Source of the DNA: Rhyzopertha dominica
Taxonomy: Eukaryota; Arthropoda; Insecta; Coleoptera; Bostrichidae
Assembly (NCBI GenBank): GCA_025024175.1
Contig: QCXZ01000001.1
Location: 32,792,942-32,856,941, forward strand
Direction of reading: 5' to 3'
DNA length: 64,000 bases
In this document: positions 11,365 through 21,113 of the stretch, in pieces
Position numbering within the stretch: position 1 is the stretch's first letter
How the letters are laid out: the number at the start of each line of letters is the position of its first letter
Notes under the pieces: generated by a model
Databases searched by the model: none
The model's input: only the letters and a program-made list of their open reading frames with translations
What the model was told of the DNA's origin: nothing
Translations under genes and position numbers: made by a program

Positions 11365-13322
11365 CCAGGTGTCAGAGGTTTTTTTGCGGAACTAATTGGG
11401 ACCATCCAAATTTCTTTTTGATTTGTTTCTACTTATATTAAACATCAAAATTTGAAAAGATTATTAAAAAAATAGGCAATGCGTCTTTTGTTTAAACAAT
11501 TTGAAGTGACTTTGTATGTTTTTTCAGAATATCTTGACAACAATACGCTCTTTTTTTCCAATGTCGACTTTAATACTACAGAACAACACGTAGATACCAG
11601 GCACAGTCGCGTGCACAAAACCAGAGGCTGTATAGAAAATTCTTGAATGGTTCAGTCTGCATCCATCTTTTCCCGAATCTTTCTTCCTCAGCACAGGAGT
11701 AAAAGGTCCCGAGAATATCAATTGCTACAACGCTCAAGCTATTGGATTGTCTTTGATGGAAGGAATAATTGTTCATGAGTTCAGACTATCACCAATATTA
11801 ATTCAACAATTAAATTAGATAACGAGAAGGTCGCTGTGGATCATGTGACATTATTCCAACGGATTTCATTAACTGGCAAAATCAAGGCAAGTTTGAGGAA
11901 ATCACTGATAAATACGTAAAATACATCCAAAAATCATTTAAGCCTGACAACTTCATTCATTCAAAGCTGAGAGATTGAGAAGAGAGCAAACCAACACCTC
12001 AATTAGCAATACCTTCGACTTAGCAAGAACTACAACTGTGCCACTGACGAGTGAAGACTCGAATTCCTCTTGAACGACACAAACAAGGATAGACTCATCA
12101 GAATGTTGAATCAAGCTTTGATAAGCTAAGTTTATCTGCAAGCAAGCCTACGAAGATGCAGAGACTTTGATTGTTAATACTGCTTCAGAAGTTTTGAAAA
12201 ACTATGACGCTGCAGCGATAGTTGGAGAAGACATCGATTTATTAGTGCTAATTACAGATCTTGGTCAAGAGAACTCCAGAAAAGCGCAACAAAGAAAAGC
12301 AGAGATAAAATTGTATACTTCCGACAGTTGTCAATATCCATCGATTGGGCACTATATAGAATATTTTTCTTGCATGGCTTTAGTAGCTGTGATACCACAC
12401 ACAAGAATAAATTTTTTAAAATTCTCAACACTGATCCATATCATCAGATTAGTATAAAACCATTCTGAGACAATTTCCATCCTGACTATTTGTTTTCTAC
12501 ACAGGAATTCGTACTAGCATTGTATAGGGCAAAGAAATCTCAGAGGATCTATTTAGACGACTATAGTTTAGAGCGCTTTGCTAAATCAGCAGCAAAGAAT
12601 TAGTTCGATCTCTCATCATAACCTCCAACTCGCGAAGCACTAGGAGAGCACACCTTTAGAGTTTACTATCAAATTCAGACTTGGAAGGAAACTTCTTGTA
12701 CGAACTGATGCACTTGCACTAATAACTGACCGCAATGTGGCCATTGAAGAAGACAAGAGCGAGTATGTTGATATTTTTTGTACGTGGAAATCTACTTTTG
12801 AAAGTACTCAAGATGATGGAGATGCTTATCAACTTGTGGATGCTGAGTCAACGTCTCTTAAAAGACGTTTGGATTAATTGGGTAAAAATATTTAAATAGT
12901 CTGTGAATTTTGCTGATAAAGGACGAGTAATATTTCAATTTTGTATTTTATGATTTATCCTAATTCTCCTCGGAAATTCCACCAATAATAATTGGAAAAA
13001 TTGTTATACATTAGTAGACAGACGAAATGTGAAAATCATATTATTTTTGATAATTAATCACATCAAAGTTACATAAGTGACATGTAAACTGGGATAGACA
13101 CAATTAGAACTGCAGTTGACTGTATTCAGTATATCTCTGTAAAAAAATTTAATTAAAAAAATGAAAAATAATGTCACAGTGCTTACCTCCCCGAGATATT
13201 CTTAAAATATAAACTTGAAATTGTTTAAACTCTATATTTACTTATGACTGAAGCAAATAAAAAAAAATGCGATGGTTCAACTTAGTTCCAGAATTAAACG
13301 GTTTTTTGTCCCTGACACCTGG
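11365..13322. mobile_element. DNA element with CCAGGTGTCAG inverted ends
   Basis: The left end reads CCAGGTGTCAGAGG and the complement of the right end CCAGGTGTCAGGG. About 16-30 bp further in, both ends share GGAACTAA and ACCATC, so the homologous termini extend about 45-50 bp. The element is about 1.96 kb and contains one decayed gene (see the pseudogene entry). No clear target-site duplication is visible in the immediate flanks (left ..TATAAT, right ACTACC..). The superfamily is unassigned. Confidence 0.6.
11555..12890 (+). pseudogene. Decayed gene of an insect CDTT-motif family
   Basis: Plus-strand fragments in shifting frames give NVDFNTT..TRH, then a helical stretch, then VGEDIDLLVLIT (12167-12457 frame), FLHGFSSCDTT..KNKFFKIL, a helical region, FDLSS.PPTREALGEHTFRVYYQIQTW, and a degraded Cys-containing tail. 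From memory, this order of motifs matches a multicopy, uncharacterised arthropod protein family. I know of no established function. The GED.DLLVL motif resembles acidic motifs of PIN/FEN-like nucleases, which is inference only. Several stops and at least two frameshifts make this copy dead. It sits inside a pair of inverted repeats, suggesting that the gene is carried by a DNA transposon. Confidence 0.65.
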
Positions 13323-13539
13323 ACTACCTGTTAATAAAATAATGGAGAAAGAAAACACTGATAACTTTATGGAGTCAACTTAAAAATTCGAGTAACTTAA
13401 TGCTCAATGAGTTAAATCACTGAAGCTTTCGATTAAAAATAGTTTCCTAAGTGTTCTAAGGAATCATTTTTACTATGGTAATACTTCTAAAATTAATTGG
13501 GTTCAAGTCAATAACCGAACGCCATCCTTTATGCACCCA

Positions 13540-13905
13540 TGCAACATTATGCAGCCAACAGTGCAACAGAACAACTGCAACGACATCTAGAAGGTTTCCT
13601 GGGTAAGTCGACTACCCCTGGGCGAGGGCCCTTCAGTCGTGTCTCGCCCAAAGGATTAATATATTCATTTATACACTTAATTATCAAACCCAAGGTCCGG
13701 AGAATATTTGGCAATGACTCATGCTTCTTGGAAACGCTTCCCAACTAAAACGCCGGGGCCCCGCCAACAGAACCGGCGCGTCGACAAAAATGCCGGCAAA
13801 AATAGTAGGCGTTGCCGCGGCATGAAAAGCCCGCAGAAGCTGAAGACACGCGAAAACGAAGGATTTATTTTTGCGATTTGGTAACGAGACACGAAGCCAA
13901 ATTGC
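13540..13905. other. GC- and CpG-rich segment, possible regulatory region
   Basis: This block is CpG-rich and contains CCGGGGCCCCGCC, a 13-base word that recurs near 14858. A GGTAAGT donor-like site occurs on plus near 13600. Short frames are open on both strands, but none is recognisable. Being close to the exon at 14287-14363, it may belong to the same promoter or transcription unit. Confidence 0.3.
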
Positions 13906-14286
13906 CTACGTTTTCGTGATTCTAGGCTTCAAGAGACGTGGGCCCTAATTAAGTGAAAACGTCCTGGCATTATCTGAGTGTCCTTCCGTTTCTTGCATAT
14001 ACAGATAAACGACCATTAATTGATACATCCGGTAAAGTATGAAACACCATGAAATCCTGACAAAATTCTAGGTAGTTGTCATTCACGCAAACGAAGTGAG
14101 GAGGAAATCCGCGTTTCATTGTAATTCATGGCACGCTGACGAAGAAGCTACTGCGACGACACTTTCTGCACGTGTCTCGAGAGAGAAAAATCACTGATAA
14201 AAAGAATATGCGTGGGAATTCTTCGCACTATAAAGCGTACCGGTTGCAAGGACTCAGTTACAGGGATGATTCGAATTGTTGCTTAC

Positions 14287-14363
14287 CTAGATTCAGAGAC
14301 GTCCTCCGCCTCGTAAGTTTGATCCTGCTCTTCTTGCTCGAGCTCCTGCTGGAACTTTTCCAT
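14287..14363 (-). CDS. Short first coding exon, possibly alternative Imp start
   Basis: On the minus strand an ATG opens a 25-codon frame, beginning MEKFQQELEQEEQDQ and ending EDVSES plus two bases (AG). It runs directly into a strong donor, GTAAGC (14286-14281). The peptide is acidic, rich in Gln and Glu, and probably disordered or coiled-coil; I do not recognise it. The splice phase (two bases, AG) is identical to that of Imp exon 2 at 56096-56156, and the strand is the same. It could therefore be an alternative first exon joining the same downstream Imp exon and giving an isoform without RRM1. It could equally be exon 1 of an unrelated nested gene. The frame stays open upstream of the ATG for at least about 20 codons, so the start is not proven. 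Confidence 0.5.
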
Positions 14364-14379
14364 TATGCGAGAAGATAAT

Positions 14380-14960
14380 GTAACTATGGTAACAAAGTAT
14401 CCTAAATCGTAATAGCGAACGGTGAACCTCCACCAACGAACACACACATGCACACACTGAGTAGATATTTAAGGCTTAAGACTAGTCAGTCTTAACAACT
14501 TTTTTTTAATTAAACGATGCACACCGAACGCAAAAGATTATCTCTCTGAAATCAAGTCCAAGTACACGAATGGTAGAAAAGGTCGCTTTTTTTGTCAACG
14601 AAACCTCCAAGAACTAAATCTAAAACACAAACTTCACAACATACCAACAGATATCACAAAAAAAGAAAATTTCGATACTCGCGTGGCCGAATGGTATTTT
14701 ACACGAAAATTCGAATCGCCGAAAGGGTCACTTTGGAAAGCGAAACCAAAAAGTCCTTTTCAGAAAAATGACGTAACACAACATATCACTCTAAATACGA
14801 GCTAAATGCGTACTAAGTCCCCCGAATACGCGACGCTTGCTCAGATCAGAAAGAACACCGGGGCCCCGCCTACTTCCCCACACGCTTTCCCCCACCACGC
14901 CAACATATCGAATCCCTACCATCAATTCCATATTCTTATGATGGTTCGGTTATGTAATGG
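14380..14960 (-). promoter_or_regulatory. Possible promoter/5' leader for the exon at 14363
   Basis: The sequence upstream of the minus-strand ATG is enriched in CpG and includes a C-rich patch with CCGGGGCCCCGCC near 14858 and CCCCACAC..CCCCCACCACGCC near 14878-14898. No TATA box or initiator could be assigned. The call rests on position and composition only. Confidence 0.25.
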
Positions 14961-15930
14961 GACGCCGGGCATTCAGACAGGTATTTTATCATCGTTCTGG
15001 TTGTGCTTTACCGAAATGCATTTCCTGCTTTTTTTCTAATGAATCTTAGATAAAAAACCCCGACCACTAACAATATACAACTGCAAATTCGTTTTTATCA
15101 ACGGATAATCAACAAAAAACCGTTATAACAATTATATGTATGTAGTACTAACAATAATGTAAACACAAAATATACAAATAAAGGACGCTTCGCTAAAGAT
15201 AAGATCATAAAAAATATATAACTACTCTGTATAAACTGATAATATTTTGGAAATTGCTTATTTCTTAGCAATCGTGGAAATTAAAAACCTATCACTTTAA
15301 AAAGAGAAATGTGATTATTTTCAAATGTAGAAGGTAAAGTTTATATAAACAATGTACTGTTCTAGCTCGAAAAAAGTCAATTAACTTTGCGATTTTGTAA
15401 AAAAAAATACAGTTAACTAGGCTTATTCGCATTTTTTATGAAATAATTCAAAAAAGTATGCAATATGTGTATGTACTGAATAAAAATACGAGTCGTGGTG
15501 ATTGGGTAGAGCATTCTTGACAGGAAAGAGTATATATACCATTTCAGACAGTTTGTCCTGTCCAAATACAGAGATGACCAGAATCAGGAGAATTAGGTAT
15601 CCAGGGCTTAATTTGATTTTCAGAAATTAAGTGAATTTAAATACTATGTCAATTATTTCCTAAATCAGTAGTATTTATACAACCTGACTTATTAATTTGT
15701 CAGATATAATTAATGTGTAAAAATGGGTATAACATAGTAGAATAATGTAATTGAATACAAAATACTCATTTTGTAAAAAAATTATTATTTCAGCAAATGA
15801 CTAATAGAGTAACTTACGCAACAAAACACAATTATAAACTTATTTCGTCATCCAGTAATAAATGCCTACAAAAATTGTAGAATTGCCACCGATGGCCACG
15901 ATACACATATGAAGCAGTCTAATGATACTC
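14961..15930. other. AT-rich stretch, nothing recognised
   Basis: AT-rich sequence with no recognisable coding, RNA or repeat structure. Confidence 0.45.
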
Positions 15931-15934
15931 TTAA

Positions 15935-17160
15935 AAACACTTTTAGACGTAGTCTCCATTACGTTCTATGCACTTCTTCCACCGTTTTGGAAGTTTTTTA
16001 ACACCCCAAAATTCATTTGGGCATGTGCCACTCATGTACCGCCTGGATCACTTCATCACTCCTTTCAATTTTTTTCCAAGCTAATACCTCTTTAAATTGA
16101 CCAAAGACATTACAATCGCTTGAGGCGAGTTCAGGGGATTAAGAAGGAAGTGGTAGTCACTCAAACTTCCAATCTTGGATGGTCGCCTCAGTTCCACAAG
16201 TATTCGCGATTCAAATTAAGTTTCCCGCGTCCGATCAGCTGATCGTTAGTGAGTGGCGAGACTATCATATCGCATAGACGAATAGACGGTGCGGTGCAAA
16301 CGCGGAGTTTTTCGCTAGATTTTGAAATGTATTTGAATATGATGAATATGTGTGATTATTCGAATGCTTTACCGGGGTCTAGAAGTTTTAAAGAAGGTAA
16401 TGAAGTGTTTACTTACGTTTAATAATGCTTACGCTTGCACCGACATTACGATCGCTTTTTAGACGAAGCGCTTTTAAACGCCGATCTTTTAATAAGTGAG
16501 GCATAGAGAAAAATGATACTGTATTAGAAAGATTTACTTCATGAAAAATACAAGGTATTATACAGCACACACATTTTCAAAAGCTGAAAAACACGACCAA
16601 ACACATCCATGTGGCGTGCTGTCAAGCCGTGTAGTATGTTCACTTAGAATAGTTGTCGAAAATAACGCCAGTGTGCGTGTTCTTTAGCTGGAATCGCAAA
16701 TAGTACAAATATGTGGCCGCACATTGTCATTATGAAAAGAATACCCATACTTGTAGATCTTCGCCTTTTACCTACTTCTGAAAACTGGCTTGAGCCGGTT
16801 CTTCAGGAGTTGTGAATATATGGCACTTGTAACAATGACTCCAGTAGGCATGAAGGCCTCCAAAATTGCTTCATTTGCGTCCCAAAAAAAATAGTCTAAC
16901 TTTTCCTGCCGATAGCTAAGTACGAAATTTTTGGATTTCAGTAAAAAGGGTGGCGCGATTATTTGCTCGAGTCATCTGCAGACACCACCCTTATCAAAAA
17001 AGCGTTTCATTCTGCTTCATATCGAAGTAAAAGTTCAGATGCATCAACGCGTCTTTGTTTCAATTCTGACTAATTTTCAGAACTGCAGCGATACAGCTGC
17101 CGAAATGGACTCGGGCGTCACAACACGATTCACTTGTCCAGGTCGGTGAGAGTCAGCTAC
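15935..17160 (-). pseudogene. Mariner transposase remnant, split in two
   Basis: The minus strand carries two parts of one mariner-type transposase. The upstream part (about 16990-16660) reads FFWDANEAILEAFMPTGV, SAIYSQLLKNRLKPV and HNDNVRPH, the region of the second catalytic Asp. The C-terminal part (about 16190-15935) has SDYH and ends KRWKKCIERNGDYV, the diagnostic mariner tail, directly before a stop. Roughly 450 bp with no mariner similarity separates them, probably an insertion. Stops and frameshifts are frequent. Sequence up to 17160 may be the degraded N-terminal half. Confidence 0.75.
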
Positions 17161-18822
17161 GAAATTGAGTCCGTTTTTTTAATTTGTTGTTGCATTCATA
17201 CGTTTACTGGAGTGACAAACATTTCCATATTGAAGTTTCAGTCTACGATTAATATCAGTGGGTTTTACGACTTCACTGAGCAAGAAACGAATAGTGCAGT
17301 GCTTTAGTATAGTTATCATTTTTAAACTATCATTGTGACTACACTTTAAATATTCCCTATGATATGTCATTAAAAGAGCCTTCTACACCTCAAAAATTAT
17401 ATTTCTGCTAACGAGGTTCTATTTAGTGCACTTTTAAATTTTCATTTGACTCTGCTCTGTCGCTCAATCTATCATTAGGTTTTCTAATGGTCAGTGTAGC
17501 GCTAGAAATCCCTTTCGATAGGCGCCAGCGTTACACACGTGTGGATAAAAACTGGCCATAATGCTAAATTTAGAATAAATTTTGATGTCTTTTCCACAAC
17601 TTAAGAATCTCTGGATGTGTCTGCTCCAGGGTTGAATTAACTTAAAACATCTATAATATCAAAAATTCCTTTGGTTAAATTTTTATTTCTGTTTGAGGAT
17701 AACGAGATGGGCGGGGTATGTCGGAAATATTTTTTTGAGTATAAGTTTGTATAAGGAGCCGTTTTCACCTTACTCCCTGGGTTTATAATTAAGACAGCGA
17801 AATACAACCAGTTTGCTTCTTACGTTTAACTATTTTTTCTGTGATCGTCCGAAAATTAATTACCCCTTCATCCGTTTCATTTCAGGTTAATTTATTGAAA
17901 AGATCTTATGCCGACTTTTCCATTTTTTCAAAAGCATACTTAATAATGTTAATAATCACAATCAGGAGTTTCTAATGTAATAGAAATAACTTGAAAAGAT
18001 CATAATTATCAGTATATTCCAACTCCATTCTAGTTCACTACACCAACTCTTGACATCAACATATTTAAATTTACGAAGTTGCGAAGTTTTTCTTAATTCT
18101 TGCGTACATGCAGACAACGCTGCAACGCACTCGGCGTCGGCTTGTCGATACACATATCGCGGAAGCTCTTTACCGGGGAGAAAAAGATAGTATGATTAAA
18201 AAAAACGGGTAAAATCAAGCTTCGGCTTCCCAAGTAATTTCTTTTTCAGGTCAAGTAAAACAGTTCATAGAGATATCAAACTACTTAACGTAATAAATTC
18301 CTGCGTAGAATTAAAATTAAAAGCATTTCTAATAAGATCCGGGAATGTCAGGACCAAGAAAAGTTGCTGAAATTCCTCAACTGCTCTTCCCGTACACAAC
18401 TCGTCCAAATATGAAGGCTTAATTTCGAAAATAAATAGTTATCTTGCCCAATGCTAATCAGACTCTGCAATCCCCTCCACCACAGTCTCACGATTGCACC
18501 CCACGAAAAAGCTGTAAAACGTCGGTTTCGTACCCCAAACTTTGCAAACCACCAAACTCTGGTTGACTATTTTTTTTTATTAATCACATAGTATCACATT
18601 CGCGTATTTGCGAAATAGTTATATAGCCAACAATATGTATTGTATTAGTTATTCAGATATTTCATAATACACAACCCTCAACAGACATTGTTATTGCTTA
18701 ATTTTTAATTTAAAATATATAATATTTAAAAATTAACCACCCAACCAAAGTTGACGAACACAGTCTATTGCACACATGATATTAATGTAAAGATACATAG
18801 TTATTTGATCGAATAATAGTAT
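17161..18822. other. AT-rich stretch, nothing recognised
   Basis: No features were supported. Short frames such as 17962-18153 (minus) lack motifs. Confidence 0.45.
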
Positions 18823-18949
18823 ATTATGTTATGAGGAGATAAAGTGAACTTTTATGTAGCAAGGCTGGAGTTTAACTGCCGAGCTTGCGAGGCAGATAGG
18901 TCCAGCCGCGCTACGTAAAGTCACTTTAGCTCCAAATAACATATGCTAT
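18823..18949. repeat. Long imperfect hairpin upstream of the tyrosine recombinase
   Basis: A left arm beginning TTATGTTATGAGGAGATAAA pairs with a right arm ending TTTAGCTCCAAATAACATAT. Inner stems are GGCTGGA/TCCAGCC and CTGCC/GGCAG around a GAGCTTGCGA loop. The whole 127-bp segment can fold as one stem. The outer-arm word CACTTTAGCTCC (18922-18933) recurs as CACTTTGGCTCC after the recombinase gene (20487-20498). It could be a recombinase recognition or terminal site, an independent MITE, or a hairpin RNA. Confidence 0.6.
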
Positions 18950-19127
18950 TTTTTTTTAAACGTCGACAAAGAATCTAGCACTAATTAAAAATTTGAGTAA
19001 TTTTAAATTTGCGTATCGTGCTTCAGTGATTATTTTAGTTTGCTCTGGGAAAGGTTTCTCTAGTGACGAAATGTAAATAAACAACCAGAAAAATAATTTG
19101 ATGTGTCACAAAACCTGGCTGCATTTT

Positions 19128-20384
19128 GTAAGTTTTACCGAATATTCTAAAAATATTTTCCATTGGAACTAATCATTTTGCAGTTTTCGCCATGTCAGAC
19201 ATCGAATGCACGCCCCCTGAAGTGGCTGAGGCCGCTTCAGAAGTTGTAAATAATTTGCTACCGACGAAGTCCAGGAAACTGTACCACAACAGTTATGAAA
19301 AATTCATGCGATGGTGTAGTGAAAAAAATGTAAAGGACTACTCTGAAAACGTGCTGTTGGCATATTTTTCTTATTTGTCAACTGAGGTCAAGATGAAGAG
19401 TTCGACCATGTGGTCACACTACTCCATGATCAAATCGCTTTTAAATATTAAGCATGGAGTGGATATCGGAAGATTTATGAAACTACGTGCTTACTTAAAA
19501 AAACAAAATGAGGGCTATTTTCCTAAAAAATCGCAAGTTCTAACAAAGGAAGAAATTGAGCGTTTCTTGTCTGATGCTCCAGATGAAATTTATTTGGCAA
19601 TCAAGGTAAGTTATTCTGACAGTATTAATATAGGTAATATTAAAGTAATCCCTTTTTGTAGGTTGTGTTGGTAGTCGGTGTATCAGGAGCATGTCGCTGT
19701 GATGAACTCGTAAATATGAAAATTCAAGACATTGAAGATATGAAGACTTTGTTGCACATCAAAATTCCATATTCTAAAACATATAAGAGCCGATCCTTTA
19801 CAATTGTGAACGAGAAGTTTCTTCAAATCTACAGAAAATATGCTTCTTTGCGTCCAAAAGAGATGAAGGATTCACGATTCTTTGTAAAATACGGAAACGG
19901 AAAATGCCAGAAAGCGGTGATGGGAATTCACAAGATTGGTAGTGTCCCAAAAAAAGTAGCGAAATTTTTGAAATTGCCCAATCCAAATTTATATACGGGA
20001 CACTGCTTGAGGCGAACCTCCGCGACACTGCTGGTAGACGGAGGTGCTGATCTAACATGTTTAAAGAGGCATGGCGGATGGAAATCTGGTACAGTAGCTG
20101 AGGGCTATATTGAAGAGTCTATGGCAAACAAAAACCACACAGCGAGGAAGATATTTTCATCATGTACATCTATTGCCACTGCTTCTGACGATGTCAAAAA
20201 TGTCTCACCTAGTCCAAGCATTGAAATTACCACAACAAACCAGAATGAGACCTATACCATAGAAGCTTCGGCTGGAGATATCACAAACATGCCTGGCACA
20301 AGCAGCGGCTTTAACTTTCAAAACGCTAGTATCGATAATTGTACTTTTAATTTAACTTTTAATAACGTTAATAAAACTTCATAA
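19128..20384 (+). CDS. Tyrosine recombinase/integrase-like protein (spliced)
   Basis: The coding sequence is 19192-19605 joined to 19662-20384 (378 codons plus stop). The 56-nt intron has GTAAGT and TTTTTGTAG ends in phase 0. A second 56-nt intron (19128-19183, GTAAGT..TTTTGCAG) seems to lie in the 5' leader, just before the ATG. Residues about 20-115 form a helical SAM-like N-terminal DNA-binding domain (KLYHNSYEKFMRWC). The catalytic domain keeps all expected residues: Arg150 (SGACRCDEL), Lys in the SKTYKSR hairpin (about 177), His252 and Arg255 (GHCLRR), His275/Trp278 (HGGW) and Tyr287 (EGYIEES). The tail is Ser/Thr/Asn-rich. No stops or frameshifts were seen, unlike every other mobile element here. 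It resembles Crypton-type recombinases and insect multicopy proteins. No reverse transcriptase is nearby, so DIRS/Ngaro is unlikely. It could be a mobile element gene or a domesticated one. Confidence 0.85.
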
Positions 20385-20428
20385 TTTTAATCATGTTTCC
20401 TTAATATTTGCCGCCGTGGCTGCAAATG

Positions 20429-20453
20429 ATTTTTGCTGCGTATATGCAGCAAA
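20429..20453. repeat. Short palindrome after the recombinase gene
   Basis: TTTTTGCTGC and GCAGCAAAA flank a GTATAT spacer, forming a near-perfect inverted repeat about 45 bp after the stop codon. It could be a transcript-end hairpin or part of a terminal or recombination site. The CACTTTGGCTCC word follows about 35 bp later. Confidence 0.6.
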
Positions 20454-20995
20454 AGTGAATGTCATTGTTGCTAAGATATAATTTGACACTTTGGCTCCTA
20501 TGCTAGCTGCAGAAAATTGCCACTTTAATAACGTTTGAAAAAAAATAAAATAACTACAAAATTAGGTATTTTATATAGTTGATTTACTTTTATCCGATAA
20601 TGTAAGCGTACAAATTAGAAACCAGCAAAATTAAATATTCTAAATAATTCCTTTCGGTTAGTAATTTAATAAAACAAGTAATTCAGGATTTAGGTACGTA
20701 TTGAGGCTAAGGCTAAAAACTAAAACTTATTTCTAGCAGTTAATTATGAACTATTCTAATCATTATTGTTGACTTGCAATTAAGCTAAAATCACTTAAAT
20801 ACAGACAAAATTTACATTATACTTGCATCAGACAATGAAAAAGATGAACGACCTAACGTCATTATTCATTCTAATCAGAAATTATGATGATAAACAACGT
20901 AGTGATGCAAGAAATTCCTTGGAGATGACTTGGAGCTTGAATCGTTTAAAAACAAGTAACACAAGAAAACACAAACAACACAGTAAAAGACTTAA

Positions 20996-21109
20996 CCCCT
21001 TATCGAAAATGACGTCAAATGAAAATATAATGAGCAATCAAATTTTGTGCTAGATAATGGTGCCTCAAAGTAATAATTACTACTGTTCTGGATGCTTCAC
21101 GATAAAGGG
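20996..21109. mobile_element. Small piggyBac-like MITE with TTAA ends
   Basis: TTAA occurs on both sides (20992-20995 and 21110-21113). The ends are CCCCTTATCG and, on the complement of the right side, CCCTTTATCG. TTAA target sites with C-run ends are typical of piggyBac-type elements. At 114 bp it has no coding capacity. Confidence 0.6.
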
Positions 21110-21113
21110 TTAA

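Noticed and set aside
13539..13748. Plus-strand exon ending at GGTAAGT near 13600
   Set aside because: A good donor but no supporting acceptor, partner exon or recognisable peptide. Opposite-strand frames are equally long.
20823..21053. 76-codon frame as a piggyBac transposase N-terminus
   Set aside because: Only weak acidic/asparagine-rich resemblance. The TTAA-bounded MITE overlaps its end and the frame has no catalytic motif.
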